Assembly (NCBI GenBank): GCA_903824575.1
Contig: CAIJXJ010000152.1
Span: 1-64,000, forward strand
Reading direction: 5' to 3'
Length of the DNA stretch: 64,000 nucleotides
DNA from: an uncultured Methylobacillus sp.
GTDB lineage: Bacteria > Pseudomonadota > Gammaproteobacteria > Burkholderiales > Methylophilaceae
Shown: piece after piece, positions 41,801 through 50,415 of the stretch
Position numbering within the stretch: position 1 is the first letter of the stretch
How the letters are laid out: every line of letters starts with the position of its first letter
Notes under the pieces: generated by a model
The model's input: the letters and a program-made list of their open reading frames with translations, nothing else
What the model was told of the DNA's origin: nothing
Databases searched by the model: none
Position numbers and translations under genes: made by a program

Positions 41801-42060
41801 AAAAATTCGACATTGATTATCTCAAGATCGACCAGTCATTCATCAGGAATCTCACCTCAGAAACCTCCCCTGATTACGCCCTGTGCGAAGCCATGATCGT
41901 CATGGCGCACAAACTGGATCTCAAGGTCATTGCCGAGGGCATAGAAACCGAACAACAACGCAACCTGCTGCTCGCCATGCATTGCGACTACGGCCAAGGC
42001 TACCTGTTTTCGCGCCCGCTACCCGCCCCAGCGTTTGAAAAATTGCTGCAAGCAGCCTGA
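38884..42060 (+). CDS. Membrane sensor with Cache, two PAS, GGDEF and EAL domains
   Basis: The 1058-residue protein has a membrane segment at about 20-40, a periplasmic Cache (Cache_3-Cache_2-like) domain at about 80-270, a second membrane segment at about 300-316 and a HAMP-like linker. Two PAS domains follow (about 385-500 and 510-630), then GGDEF (motif 710-714) and EAL (838-840). The GGDEF active site and the RxxD inhibitory site (701-704, RDYD) are intact. EAL has its catalytic DDFGTGYSAL, so it may make and degrade c-di-GMP. ATG 38884 is preferred over TTG 38866. Confidence 0.9.
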   Translation: MAAQPEPLEPYRMRPLSTSLRFLIPIGTMLLMGFLYTFSEETSRQQHQINEAARNQAQELSHILTTTEEAVGDEVIASMALLKQRGQAEGPIHRAAPVKVGDLTVPNLTFGNTLQANQMSLVDSVTEIMGGTATIFTKSGNDFIRISTNVTSDKGVRGTGTLLNPEGNAIKALRQDRPFYGIVDILGTPYITGYEPMHDNHGTVVGAWYVGYKADLQSIDSIVRKSHFLDTGFQAVLDEKGTVRFHSAHLSKSRIETLIRNQPSDWQFVSSSIPAWGYQVMTAYPKREAILYGLNETLKPFVFEAIFLALLLALIYKQMKQLVYRPLGGDPDVAAAMVHRISTGDLSDDGKTAPAGSLMDDLSIMRSNLESMLSTIKKNTETLKLSASVFANSHNNIVFSDRQGVIIDVNPSFTKLFGYTREELIGKSTRILESPRHDASFYSAMWDHITRDGSWFGEVWNRGKNGQDYLESLYIKAVKGEDGRVSHYVGISIDITQQKLAQEEHRLATLVYQNSSEAMTVTDEHNRIIAINPAFTRTTGYSEADVLGQDPKILSSNRHGPEFFGAIWDDLNATGQWQGEICNRHKDGHEFIEWVSINTIYNEDGTVHRRVALFSDITERKNAEAKAWSQANYDHLTQLPNRRLFHDRLEQEIRKSQRDGTFTALLFLDLDRFKEVNDSLGHDIGDLLLIECASRIKHCVRDYDTLARLGGDEFTVILSELHGPSDIERIASGIIERLSSPFLLDGQEAFVSASIGIALHPNDADNANDLIKYADQAMYAAKNNGRSRFHFFTRELQEAAGVRMRLASDLRYALKAGQFEVYYQPIIDMASGGIHKAEALLRWQHPEHGAISPAAFIPIAEDTGTIHEIGDWVFRQAARQVHACQSIMGDKFQISVNKSPVQFMGENKNHDDWIEMLSVLEVPGNSIVIEITEGLLMNTDDNIANKLLRFRDAGIQVAIDDFGTGYSALSYLKKFDIDYLKIDQSFIRNLTSETSPDYALCEAMIVMAHKLDLKVIAEGIETEQQRNLLLAMHCDYGQGYLFSRPLPAPAFEKLLQAA

Positions 42061-42169
42061 TTTTAGTTATAAGTTTTGCGATAAGTAATCTTTGTTAGCC
42101 GACAGGCAAGAATAATAATTTGGCCGGTTCAGACAAATCTTGGCACTACATTGATGTGTTATTTTAACG

Positions 42170-42425
42170 TAAGCGGGAAATCCCCCGGCTCTGCCGGGGA
42201 GGCAGTAAAAGTTTGACAAATACGGGAGTCCATCAGGGAAACTTCAACTTGTGAGCCGCCAAGCAAACAAGATAAGGAGAAACCGAGATGGACGAACTTG
42301 AAAGCCTAAGTCATTCGAAGTGGGAGTGAAAATACCATGTGGTATTCATCCCGAAGTGTAGAAGGAAAGTAATATACGAGCAGTTGAGGCAAAGCCCCCG
42401 GCTTTGCCGGGGGATACTTACTGTC
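42170..42425. mobile_element. Internally deleted IS200-type element (relic)
   Basis: Two similar subterminal hairpins, CCCCGGC-TCT-GCCGGGG (42183-42199) and CCCCCGGC-TTT-GCCGGGGG (42395-42413), bracket a short transposase relic with its own AAGGAG ribosome-binding site (42275-42280). The arrangement of same-orientation end hairpins is typical of IS200/IS605-type elements, which lack terminal inverted repeats. Most of the transposase gene has been lost, so the element cannot move alone but could still be cross-mobilised. Exact ends are not determined. Confidence 0.75.
42288..42389 (+). pseudogene. tnpA: Truncated IS200-type transposase (tnpA) fragment with internal stop
   Basis: The frame reads MDELESLSHSKWE, a TGA stop at 42327-42329, then KYHVVFIPKCRRKVIYEQLR. 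This is the conserved N-terminus of IS200-like Y1 transposases (usually ...WECKYHVVFIPKCRRK...), with the cysteine codon changed to TGA. After 34 codons the sequence runs into the right-end hairpin. The catalytic HUH and Tyr residues are gone. Confidence 0.85.
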
Positions 42426-42530
42426 CTGATTTCTCAATTTTTCACCCGAATAATTTTTTGCACCAAGGTCTCAACATATTGGGATCATCGTTGAACTGAC
42501 ATCCTTCATAATCATAGCGGCATACCTCTG

Positions 42531-43691
42531 ATGATTAAAATATTTGTGTCCTATGTTATTGCGATCATTTCACACCGGGTGTCTGTCATCTTGTCCATCA
42601 GCATTTATGCTGGTCTTCTGGTTTTTTCTGTTCACCAGTCCTGGCAGCAACCCGCTGCCAATTGGGATGCATTACCCTATACCGCGTTGGCGTTGCGATG
42701 GGATGGGCACAGTGAAAACGAATTACGCACGGCAGCATTGGCAGAAGTACGCACTGCCTTTCCCGGCCATTACGACAACTTCGTGAGTGGTGGCCCAGCT
42801 GACGCATACAAGCAAGCCGTGTCCACGGATGATTCCTCCTTTTTCGCACAGCTTCCCTTCTACGCCATCAAGCCGCTCTATGTTGCGGGTGTTTTCTTGC
42901 TAGGCAAACTGGAAGGAAATTTCGGCATCGCTACAGCGCACCTTTCAGCCCTGGCATTCGTGTTCATCAGCTTCTTCGCCGCGATGGCCTGCCCTCGGGG
43001 CGTACCGATAGTTATTTGGCTAACTGGGCTCATCACGGTGACATCCTATATTGGCCCGTTTCCCCTGACACTGCTGGCAGCCGCCTCAACGCCTGACGCC
43101 CTTTCTGGCGCACTATTCCTGGGTGCCATTCTTCTGGCACGGAAAGAAAAACTTGGTGTTGCAACACTCCTGTTACTGCTGTCCCAACTGGCGCGCCCTG
43201 ACGCCATAGTGCCGATCATGACATTCCTGCTGGCCCTGGCCGTCATCAATCCTCAGCGCCGCTTGATGCTCCTGACCACAGCAGGCATGGCAATTGGTGT
43301 TCGGCAATTGGTGTCCATGCTCGTGCCGAATTACCCTCTGGAAGTACTTCTTTCCACGCTGATTTCCAGACAACCACACCCAGGTACAATGTTTCTGGCT
43401 CTCGGATCTCCCGAATACTTTCATGTTCTGACTATCTTTCTGGAGAAGATTGCCGCCAACCATCGTTTTCTGCTTTTCAACCTTGTTGGAATTTTTTCCT
43501 TGCTGGTAAGCATTAGGAGGCGCGCCGCCTGGCCAGTACTATTCTTGCTCACAGCCTTAAGTAACATACTTGCCCACATCCTGCTTTTTCCAGAGGCGCC
43601 TTACCACGAACGATTTTACTTCACGAGCTACCTTCTCGTGCTCATGGCAAGCGGATATCTCGTAGCGAACAAAGGGCAAAACGACTATTAG
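42531..43691 (+). CDS. Orphan polytopic membrane protein, possible GT-C-like fold
   Basis: I do not recognise the family. The 386-residue protein has about nine hydrophobic segments and one larger periplasmic-type loop after the first (residues 38-100, with QPAANWDALPYTALAL and YDNF). An acidic loop directly after the first membrane segment and many segments are features of GT-C glycosyltransferases, but no catalytic motif is clear. Base composition is more AT-rich than that of its neighbours. It stands alone between an IS200 relic and a miniature inverted-repeat element, which suggests acquisition. No close operon partner. Confidence 0.6.
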   Translation: MIKIFVSYVIAIISHRVSVILSISIYAGLLVFSVHQSWQQPAANWDALPYTALALRWDGHSENELRTAALAEVRTAFPGHYDNFVSGGPADAYKQAVSTDDSSFFAQLPFYAIKPLYVAGVFLLGKLEGNFGIATAHLSALAFVFISFFAAMACPRGVPIVIWLTGLITVTSYIGPFPLTLLAAASTPDALSGALFLGAILLARKEKLGVATLLLLLSQLARPDAIVPIMTFLLALAVINPQRRLMLLTTAGMAIGVRQLVSMLVPNYPLEVLLSTLISRQPHPGTMFLALGSPEYFHVLTIFLEKIAANHRFLLFNLVGIFSLLVSIRRRAAWPVLFLLTALSNILAHILLFPEAPYHERFYFTSYLLVLMASGYLVANKGQNDY

Positions 43692-43894
43692 ACTATCCAC
43701 TTCTTCGCTACTGAGTGGGGGGCATATCGCAGGGCAAGGAACCCTGCTGCGTTCTTGTCAGACGGCTACGGTAAAGCTTCTTAGGCACACCAAACGAAAG
43801 AGGCAGAAATAGATGAGCTCTATCTACTGCTACCGCGCCACATCCCGACTCTACCGTAAATCCATGGTATTCAAAACATAAACGGCTCCTCACA
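43692..43894. other. No recognisable gene
   Basis: No supported gene, RNA or terminator was seen between the membrane-protein gene and the inverted-repeat element. Together with 44004-44123 it forms the flanks of that element. Confidence 0.4.
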
Positions 43895-44003
43895 GCATAT
43901 TGTAATGGGATGGTCGCCCCTACCCAAAACGGCATCGTAGTGCCAAAGTGGAGATGCGATATTTCCACTGACCGAGAGGGGCGACCATCCCATTACAATA
44001 TGC
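43895..44003. mobile_element. 109-bp miniature element with perfect 27-bp terminal inverted repeats
   Basis: The arms 43895-43921 and 43977-44003 are identical in inverted orientation (27 of 27) and enclose a 55-bp spacer. The arms begin GCATATTGTAATGGG. Both sides are flanked by ACA (43892-43894 and 44004-44006), a possible 3-bp target duplication, though this is weak evidence. The structure suits a MITE; the parent transposase is not in the window. It could also fold into a long hairpin in RNA. Confidence 0.75.
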
Positions 44004-44123
44004 ACATAGCAGCCTCAGACATTTGCCATTTTCCCGGCTGGATCATTGCTTGCTTTACGAGTACTAGAGCAGGAAAAATGGCAAGTATTGTTGGAGCCAA
44101 GCTTAATCACTGGAGATCACAGA

Positions 44124-45311
44124 CTAGCGCCAGACTGCCGCATGGCGGATAGCAAAGAACCCTAGCAGCAGATAAGCCGCCATGCCCAGCGCCAGTCCGA
44201 GTGGCGACACCCACAGCAAGGGGATGATCAGTCCAGCCGACACCGTTGACAACAGCATCTGTATGAAAGCTTGGCCAGAGGCAGCCGTTCCACGCAGACG
44301 AGGATGCCGATCCAGCGCAGCGATAGACAGCACCGGCATCGCAAAAGCCATGCCGATATTGTAGAGCGCGATCGGCAGGATATTGAACAATGGGTCGCGC
44401 GGCAACAACAGGCAGACACCAATATTGAGCAGAACCGCAAACGCCATCCAAAGGTAGGACAGTCGAAGAATCACGGCGTTGGTGAGGCTCCCGGCCATGC
44501 GGCGCGCCAGCGCCGATCCCGCTACCATGCCGAGCACAGTAGGCACGAACATGAAACCGAACTGATGCTCATTCAATCCCAGATGCCCTATCAGAAAAAC
44601 AGGCGCCGCCAGCACATAGACAAAAAAACCAGCGAAATTGGCACCAAAAGCCGTCGCCAGCCGAATGAATTCAAGGTCATTGAATATCCGCTTGTAGTCC
44701 CATAGAATCTGGCGCGGCACCAGCGGTACACGCCGTTCCAGTGGAACGGTTTCGGGCAGGAAGCGATACGCCGCCCACAACGCCAGCAATGCGTACAGAA
44801 ACAGGAACAGAAAGATCGCCTGCCAGTGGATGCCCAGCAGCAGACCGCCGATGATGGGCGCGACAGCCGGTGCCAGGCCGAAGATCATCTGCACCTGCGC
44901 CATTACGCGTTGCGCCGCTACGCCTTCGAACAAGTCTCGCACCATGGCGCGCGACACTACATTGCCCGCCCCGCCCGAGAGGCCCTGTAGCACGCGGAAG
45001 CACCACAGCGTTTCCACGTTCGGCGCCAATGCGCAGCCAACGGATGCCAGCGCGAATACCAACAAGCCCCAGCGTAGGGTCGCAAGACGGCCAATGGAAT
45101 CCGAGATGGCGCCGTGCCACAGGGTCATCAAGGCATAAGGCAGCAGATATAAAGTCAGACTCTGCTGGATTTCCAGCGTGGTCGCACCTAGATCATGCGC
45201 CAACCAGGGGAAGGCCGGCAGATAAGTGTCAATGGCAAACGGTGCCAACGCGGCAAGCGCTGCTAGAACGAGGGCAATGACGGAGGACTCTGACAGTCGA
45301 ATATTTTGCAT
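44124..45311 (-). CDS. Bcr/CflA-family drug efflux MFS transporter
   Basis: The 395-residue protein has twelve hydrophobic segments and the Bcr/CflA signature FAIDTYLPAFP..A.DLG in the first periplasmic loop, with the MFS motif GAISDSIGRLATLRWG between segments 2 and 3. It likely exports toxic small molecules with protons. It diverges from the ykgJ-like gene. The specific substrate cannot be inferred. Confidence 0.9.
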   Translation of the reverse strand: MQNIRLSESSVIALVLAALAALAPFAIDTYLPAFPWLAHDLGATTLEIQQSLTLYLLPYALMTLWHGAISDSIGRLATLRWGLLVFALASVGCALAPNVETLWCFRVLQGLSGGAGNVVSRAMVRDLFEGVAAQRVMAQVQMIFGLAPAVAPIIGGLLLGIHWQAIFLFLFLYALLALWAAYRFLPETVPLERRVPLVPRQILWDYKRIFNDLEFIRLATAFGANFAGFFVYVLAAPVFLIGHLGLNEHQFGFMFVPTVLGMVAGSALARRMAGSLTNAVILRLSYLWMAFAVLLNIGVCLLLPRDPLFNILPIALYNIGMAFAMPVLSIAALDRHPRLRGTAASGQAFIQMLLSTVSAGLIIPLLWVSPLGLALGMAAYLLLGFFAIRHAAVWR

Positions 45312-45459
45312 CGGTAGAAGTTATCACATCCAGGCGCAGGCTAAACTCAAAGGCGACAAATATTTGTACTCTGACCACCGCTCGACGCCGACAAGTCGAC
45401 ATATTTTCCGTGACCGCGCATCGGGTGATGATGGAATGCATGGTACGATTCGAGCAGGC

Positions 45460-45828
45460 ATGAAAAGGACACCGGTGCCCAAAAAAAGCCAGAAAATCCG
45501 ATTTTTCCGCAACCATATTCCCGCCTTTGCCTGTGTGGCCGGCTGCCATGACTGCTGCGGCCCGGTCACGGCGTCTTCAGAAGAGGCGGCACGACTACCG
45601 GAAAAGAGCGAGCAGGAACATGAAGCGGCACTGGAGACCCTCAGCTGCCCGTATCTGGGTGCCAATGGTTGCCAGGTCTACGCAGAGCGCCCCTTGATCT
45701 GTCGACTGTTTGGAACGACCCCCAGGCTGCCCTGTCCGCAGGAGAAAAGACCTGCAGAGTGGATAGATGCAGAGCTTGAGAGGGAAATTCAACTTTTCAT
45801 GGCAGTAACCCGCCAAGTGCTGATTTAA
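45460..45828 (+). CDS. YkgJ-family cysteine cluster protein
   Basis: The 122-residue protein has the zinc- or iron-chelating cysteine cluster of the YkgJ family: FACVAGCHDCCGPV, CPYLGANGCQVYAERPLICRLFG, and a final PCP. The function is unknown; relatives are thought to bind metal. ATG 45460 is chosen because it begins right before the basic MKRTPVPKKSQK stretch; upstream codons in the frame overlap the divergent efflux gene's start region. Confidence 0.82.
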   Translation: MKRTPVPKKSQKIRFFRNHIPAFACVAGCHDCCGPVTASSEEAARLPEKSEQEHEAALETLSCPYLGANGCQVYAERPLICRLFGTTPRLPCPQEKRPAEWIDAELEREIQLFMAVTRQVLI

Positions 45829-45912
45829 CGCGGAAAAAATCAACCAACCGCAAGTCAGTCGCGCAACCGTGGCTATCAGACAACTTTACTTACTCCTATT
45901 GCGACCAAGCAG

Positions 45913-48570
45913 ATGACACAAGACACCGTTCAAACCATAAACTTAAGCGATTACGCGCCGCCCCCATTCCTGATCGACACAGTCGATATCGAAGTCAACT
46001 TCCAGCCGGGAGAAGTGCTGGTGACGGCGCGCCTGTGCGTGCGGCGCAACCCGGCAGCACACTCGCCAAGCGCCGCCCTGGTACTCGACGGCGAAGAACT
46101 GGAATTGCTGGACGTAAGCCTCGATGGTCTGAACCTTGCACCCAACTGCTATTGTCTTGGCAGCAACACACTGACGCTGCCTGTTGTGCCCGACGCCTTC
46201 AGTCTGCAGACCCTGGTCCGCATTCAGCCGGATGGCAACACTCGCCTGTCGGGCCTCTACCGCTCTGCGGATGGCTATTTCACGCAGTGCGAAGCACAGG
46301 GCTTTCGGCGGATCACCTGGTTCCTGGACCGCCCCGATGTCATGTCGCGCTATACCGTCACCCTGCACGCCGACAAGACTCAGTTGCCACAATTGTTGGC
46401 CAATGGCAATCCAGTCGCCAGCGGCGATGCGGCAGACGGCAGACACTGGGCAAAATGGGAAGACCCGTTCCCCAAGCCTTGCTATCTGTTCGCAGTGGTC
46501 GCCGCCGACCTCGACGTGTTGCGCGACAGTTATTGCACCCTGTCAGGCCGCAAGGTTCAACTGGCGATCTACGCCGAGGCGGGCAAGCTCGACCAGTGCG
46601 GGTATGCCCTGTTGGCGCTGAAGAAAGCCATGCACTGGGATGAGCAGACCTTTGACCTGGAGTACGACCTCGATTATTACAATATCGTTGCCGTTGGCGA
46701 CTTCAACATGGGCGCCATGGAAAACAAGGGTCTCAACATTTTCAACACCAAATACGTTCTGGCCCGGCCGGATGTGGCCACCGATATTGATTACGAGAAC
46801 ATCGACCGGGTGATCGCGCACGAATATTTCCATAACTGGACCGGCAATCGCGTGACCTGCCGCGACTGGTTCCAGTTATCACTCAAGGAAGGACTCACCG
46901 TCTTTCGTGACCAGGAATTCGGCGCAGACGTGCACAACCGCTCGGTGGCTCGCATCCGCGAAGTTCGCAGCCTGCGCGCCATACAGTTCCCCGAGGACAA
47001 CGGCCCGATGGCCCACCCGGTTCGACCGTCATCCTATATCGAGATCAACAATTTCTATACCGCCACCGTCTATCAAAAAGGGGCTGAGGTAGTCCGCATG
47101 ATGCAGACCCTGATCGGCCAGCAAGCCTTCCGCCGCGGCATGGGGCTGTACTTCGCTCGGCACGACGGCCAGGCAGTCAGCTGCGATGAATTTGTGGCGT
47201 CGATGGCAGATGCCTCAAGCACCGATTTCAGCCAGTTCATGCGCTGGTACGAGCAGGCCGGCACGCCGCACGTTCACGCCAGCGGACACTACGATATGGC
47301 CGGCAAGCGTTACGTCTTGAGCCTGACGCAATCGTGCGCCCCCCTGCATGGCCAGAAGAAAAATCTGCCCTGGCACATCCCCATTACCATCGCACTGATC
47401 GGCCCGGACGGGCAGGATCTGAACCTGCACCTGGCAGGCGACGACGGTGACGGCGTGACTCGGCAACGGGTACTGTCGCTGCAAAGCCAGACGCAAGAAT
47501 TCATCTTTGAACAAGTCTTGCTGGCGCCCGTGCCATCGTTGTTGCGCAACTTCTCGGCGCCGGTCGTGCTAGATTTTGCTTATACCGACCAGGAACTTGC
47601 TCATCTGCTAGCGCATGACAGCGACCCCTTCAATCGCTGGGAAGCCGGTCAGCGTCTGGCCAGCCGTTTGATTCTCGCCGCAACTGCCACGCTCGCATCC
47701 GGCGCTACGCCAAGCTGGCCGTTAAGCTTCGCCCAGGCAGCGGCTCGCGTGCTGGCTGAGGCCGATGCCAACCCGGCCTTCGCCGCCGAAGCCTTGTCAC
47801 TGCCGAACGAAGCCACGCTGGCAGAACAGCTTGACGTCGTTGACCCCGACGCGCTGCACGCCGCACGTAACGGCCTGCGCAGCTTTCTCGCCGCCCAACT
47901 CGGGGCGGAATTTCAGGCCTGTTATGACCGCCTGGCACCACGTGACGGCTACCGGCCCAACCCTTCCGATGCCGCTCGCCGAGCCCTACGCAACCTTTGT
48001 CTCGGCTACCTGTGCGAAACGAATAGCCCTGCGGCCCGACTCCTGGCAAAACGGCAGTTCGATAGCGCCGACAACATGACCGACCAGTACGCCAGCCTGA
48101 TGACGCTAGTGCAGTGTGAGGGGGACGAACGCCGGCAGGCCCTGGACATTTTCTTTCATCGCTGGCAAGACGAGGCCCTGGTGATCGACAAGTGGTTGCA
48201 GGCTCAAGCCAGCAGTCGCTTGCCAGACACTCTGATGGAAGTAGAACGACTGGTCGATCATCCCGCTTTCGACTTGCGCAATCCGAACAAGGTCTATTCA
48301 CTGGTACGAGCCTTCGGTCACAACCATGTGCGCTTCCACGCCGTCGACGGCAGCGCTTACCGATTTTTGGCCGATCAGATTTGCCGGCTTGACGCCATCA
48401 ACCCGCTGGTTGCTGCCCGTCTGACCCGCAGTTTTGATCGCTGGCGAAAGTTTGATAGCATCAGGCAGGGGCACGCCCGTGCCGCACTGGAGACCGTGCG
48501 CCACCACGACGGCCTTTCTCGTGACGTGTTCGAGATCGTTGAAAAATCCCTGGGGCAAAGCGGCGAATAA
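45913..48570 (+). CDS. pepN: Aminopeptidase N
   Basis: The 885-residue M1 aminopeptidase removes N-terminal amino acids from peptides. The exopeptidase motif GAMEN is at 267-271 and the zinc motif H303-E-x-x-H307 (HEYFHNWTGNRV), with the third ligand in LKEGLT. The length is close to the E. coli enzyme (870). It ends 25 nt before the convergent FAD oxidoreductase gene. Confidence 0.95.
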   Translation: MTQDTVQTINLSDYAPPPFLIDTVDIEVNFQPGEVLVTARLCVRRNPAAHSPSAALVLDGEELELLDVSLDGLNLAPNCYCLGSNTLTLPVVPDAFSLQTLVRIQPDGNTRLSGLYRSADGYFTQCEAQGFRRITWFLDRPDVMSRYTVTLHADKTQLPQLLANGNPVASGDAADGRHWAKWEDPFPKPCYLFAVVAADLDVLRDSYCTLSGRKVQLAIYAEAGKLDQCGYALLALKKAMHWDEQTFDLEYDLDYYNIVAVGDFNMGAMENKGLNIFNTKYVLARPDVATDIDYENIDRVIAHEYFHNWTGNRVTCRDWFQLSLKEGLTVFRDQEFGADVHNRSVARIREVRSLRAIQFPEDNGPMAHPVRPSSYIEINNFYTATVYQKGAEVVRMMQTLIGQQAFRRGMGLYFARHDGQAVSCDEFVASMADASSTDFSQFMRWYEQAGTPHVHASGHYDMAGKRYVLSLTQSCAPLHGQKKNLPWHIPITIALIGPDGQDLNLHLAGDDGDGVTRQRVLSLQSQTQEFIFEQVLLAPVPSLLRNFSAPVVLDFAYTDQELAHLLAHDSDPFNRWEAGQRLASRLILAATATLASGATPSWPLSFAQAAARVLAEADANPAFAAEALSLPNEATLAEQLDVVDPDALHAARNGLRSFLAAQLGAEFQACYDRLAPRDGYRPNPSDAARRALRNLCLGYLCETNSPAARLLAKRQFDSADNMTDQYASLMTLVQCEGDERRQALDIFFHRWQDEALVIDKWLQAQASSRLPDTLMEVERLVDHPAFDLRNPNKVYSLVRAFGHNHVRFHAVDGSAYRFLADQICRLDAINPLVAARLTRSFDRWRKFDSIRQGHARAALETVRHHDGLSRDVFEIVEKSLGQSGE

Positions 48571-48595
48571 CGCTGGGACAGTCCGAGTCCAGCCT

Positions 48596-50203
48596 TTATT
48601 CGCTCACCAGGCTCAGTGCCACAGCCTCTGCCACCCGGATGCCATCAACGCCTGCCGACAGAATACCGCCGGCATAACCCGCGCCCTCGCCAGCGGGATA
48701 TAAACCACGCGTATTGATGCTTTGCAAATCAATGTCGCCCCGTTTGATGCGAATAGGTGAAGAAGTCCTGGTTTCAACGCCGGTCAGGACGCCATCGGCC
48801 AGGTCGAAGCCCCTGATTTTCTTGGCGAATTGCGGGATGGCCTCCCGTATCGCGCCAATCGCATATTCCGGCAGGGCGGTGTCGAGTTCGGTCAGATGCA
48901 CGCCGGGCGTATAGGATGGCGTCACGGCGCCTAGCTGAGTCGATGGCCGCTTGGCTAGAAAGTCGCCGATCAGTTGCCCGGGTGCCTGATAATTGCTGCC
49001 ACCGAGCAAATAGGCTTGGTGCTCCCAGTGACGCTGTAACTCCATACCGGCCAGAGCCCCCCCTGGATAATCCGTTTCAGGAGTGATCCCGACCACAATG
49101 CCGGCATTGGCATTGCGCTCATTACGCGAATACTGGCTCATGCCATTGGTCACCACACAATAAGGTTCGGACGCCGCCGCGACAACGGTACCGCCTGGGC
49201 ACATGCAGAAGCTATAGACCGAACGGCCATTGCTGGCGTGATGCACCAACTTGTAATCGGCGGCCCCCAGGATGGGATGCTGCGCATTATGCCCATGCCG
49301 TGCCTGATCGATCAGGGACTGCGGATGTTCGATGCGAAAACCAATGGAGAACGGCTTGGCTTCGACAAAAACGCCCTTGCGATGAATCATCTCGAAGGTA
49401 TCGCGCGCACTGTGACCCACTGCCAGTACCAGATGATGAGTGGCAATGCGGTCCCCGCTCTGCAGCAACACGCCCTGCACGCGACCGTTATCGATTTCGA
49501 TGTCTTCCACCCGGCTCTGGAAACGGATTTCACCCCCTAAGGCCATGATGGTCGCCCGCATCTTTTCAACCATACCGACCAAACGAAAGGTTCCGATGTG
49601 CGGATGGCTCACGTACAGGATCTCTTCCGGTGCGCCAGCCTTAACGAATTCCTGCAAGACCTTGCGGCCGTAATGCTTGGGGTCCTTGATCTGGCTGTAT
49701 AGCTTGCCGTCGGAAAAAGTGCCGGCACCACCTTCGCCAAATTGCACGTTAGATTCGGGATCGAGCACGCCCTTTCGCCACAGACCAAAGGTATCCCGGG
49801 TACGCTCGCGCACCGCGCGACCGCGCTCCAACACCAAAGGCCTGAAACCGGACTGGGCAAGAATCAGGGCGGCAAACATGCCAGCCGGACCGAAACCAAC
49901 CACGACCGGTCTGTCCTTCAATGCAGCCGGTGCCTGTGCGACAAAATGATAGGACGTATCCGGAGCGGGAGAAACATGCGGATCACGCTTGAGTTTCGCC
50001 AACAACTTGGCTTCATTGTTAACTCGCACGTCCAGCGAATACACCAGTAAGATGGCATTAGGCCGTCGCGCATCGACCCCGCGCTTATAGATGGAAAATT
50101 CCAGCAAATCGGCATCCACCAACCCGAGCCTTTTCAGCAGCGCCGACTTGATGTCGCCGGGCTTATGCTCAAGCGGAAGTTTTATTTCGGTAATTCGTAA
50201 CAT
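48596..50203 (-). CDS. FAD-dependent oxidoreductase (COG2509-like)
   Basis: The 535-residue flavoprotein starts with MLRITEIKLPLEHK, an N-terminal domain of about 90 residues, then the FAD-binding motif GFGPAG (103-108) and the family stretches SNVQFGEGGAGTFSDGKL, SFCMCPGG and, at the end, YPAGEGAGYAGGI. Family members are uncharacterised dehydrogenases; an in-sequence cysteine SFCMCPGGTV is conserved. The start at 50203 is preferred to in-frame codons farther upstream at 50356. Substrate unknown. Confidence 0.88.
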   Translation of the reverse strand: MLRITEIKLPLEHKPGDIKSALLKRLGLVDADLLEFSIYKRGVDARRPNAILLVYSLDVRVNNEAKLLAKLKRDPHVSPAPDTSYHFVAQAPAALKDRPVVVGFGPAGMFAALILAQSGFRPLVLERGRAVRERTRDTFGLWRKGVLDPESNVQFGEGGAGTFSDGKLYSQIKDPKHYGRKVLQEFVKAGAPEEILYVSHPHIGTFRLVGMVEKMRATIMALGGEIRFQSRVEDIEIDNGRVQGVLLQSGDRIATHHLVLAVGHSARDTFEMIHRKGVFVEAKPFSIGFRIEHPQSLIDQARHGHNAQHPILGAADYKLVHHASNGRSVYSFCMCPGGTVVAAASEPYCVVTNGMSQYSRNERNANAGIVVGITPETDYPGGALAGMELQRHWEHQAYLLGGSNYQAPGQLIGDFLAKRPSTQLGAVTPSYTPGVHLTELDTALPEYAIGAIREAIPQFAKKIRGFDLADGVLTGVETRTSSPIRIKRGDIDLQSINTRGLYPAGEGAGYAGGILSAGVDGIRVAEAVALSLVSE

Positions 50204-50385
50204 GGGTTTATATACAGTCCGGACTTCAATTTCAAACTGCGTCATGGGCTTGGCGCAGGGGCAGCCAGAAGAATACCTCAAACAGCGTCTGCGGTACCAG
50301 ATTTGCTCAAATGGCAACATTTCAATAAGCAACATCACGGCAAACAGAACGCTCATAACCTCCGCCTGTGCAATAATGCTATTGG

Positions 50386-50405
50386 CCCTAGCCCCTAGCC
50401 CCTGA
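50386..50405 (+). repeat. Short heptamer array (CCCTAGC) in front of trmJ
   Basis: CCCTAGC occurs twice and then CCCTGA (50386-50405). This is the inverted, C-rich orientation of the CTAGGGR unit, as in the right arrays at prmB and cmk, and it again lies at the 5' end of a gene (10 nt before the trmJ TTG). No core or left array is present here. Confidence 0.6.
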
Positions 50406-50415
50406 ATCTAGAACC

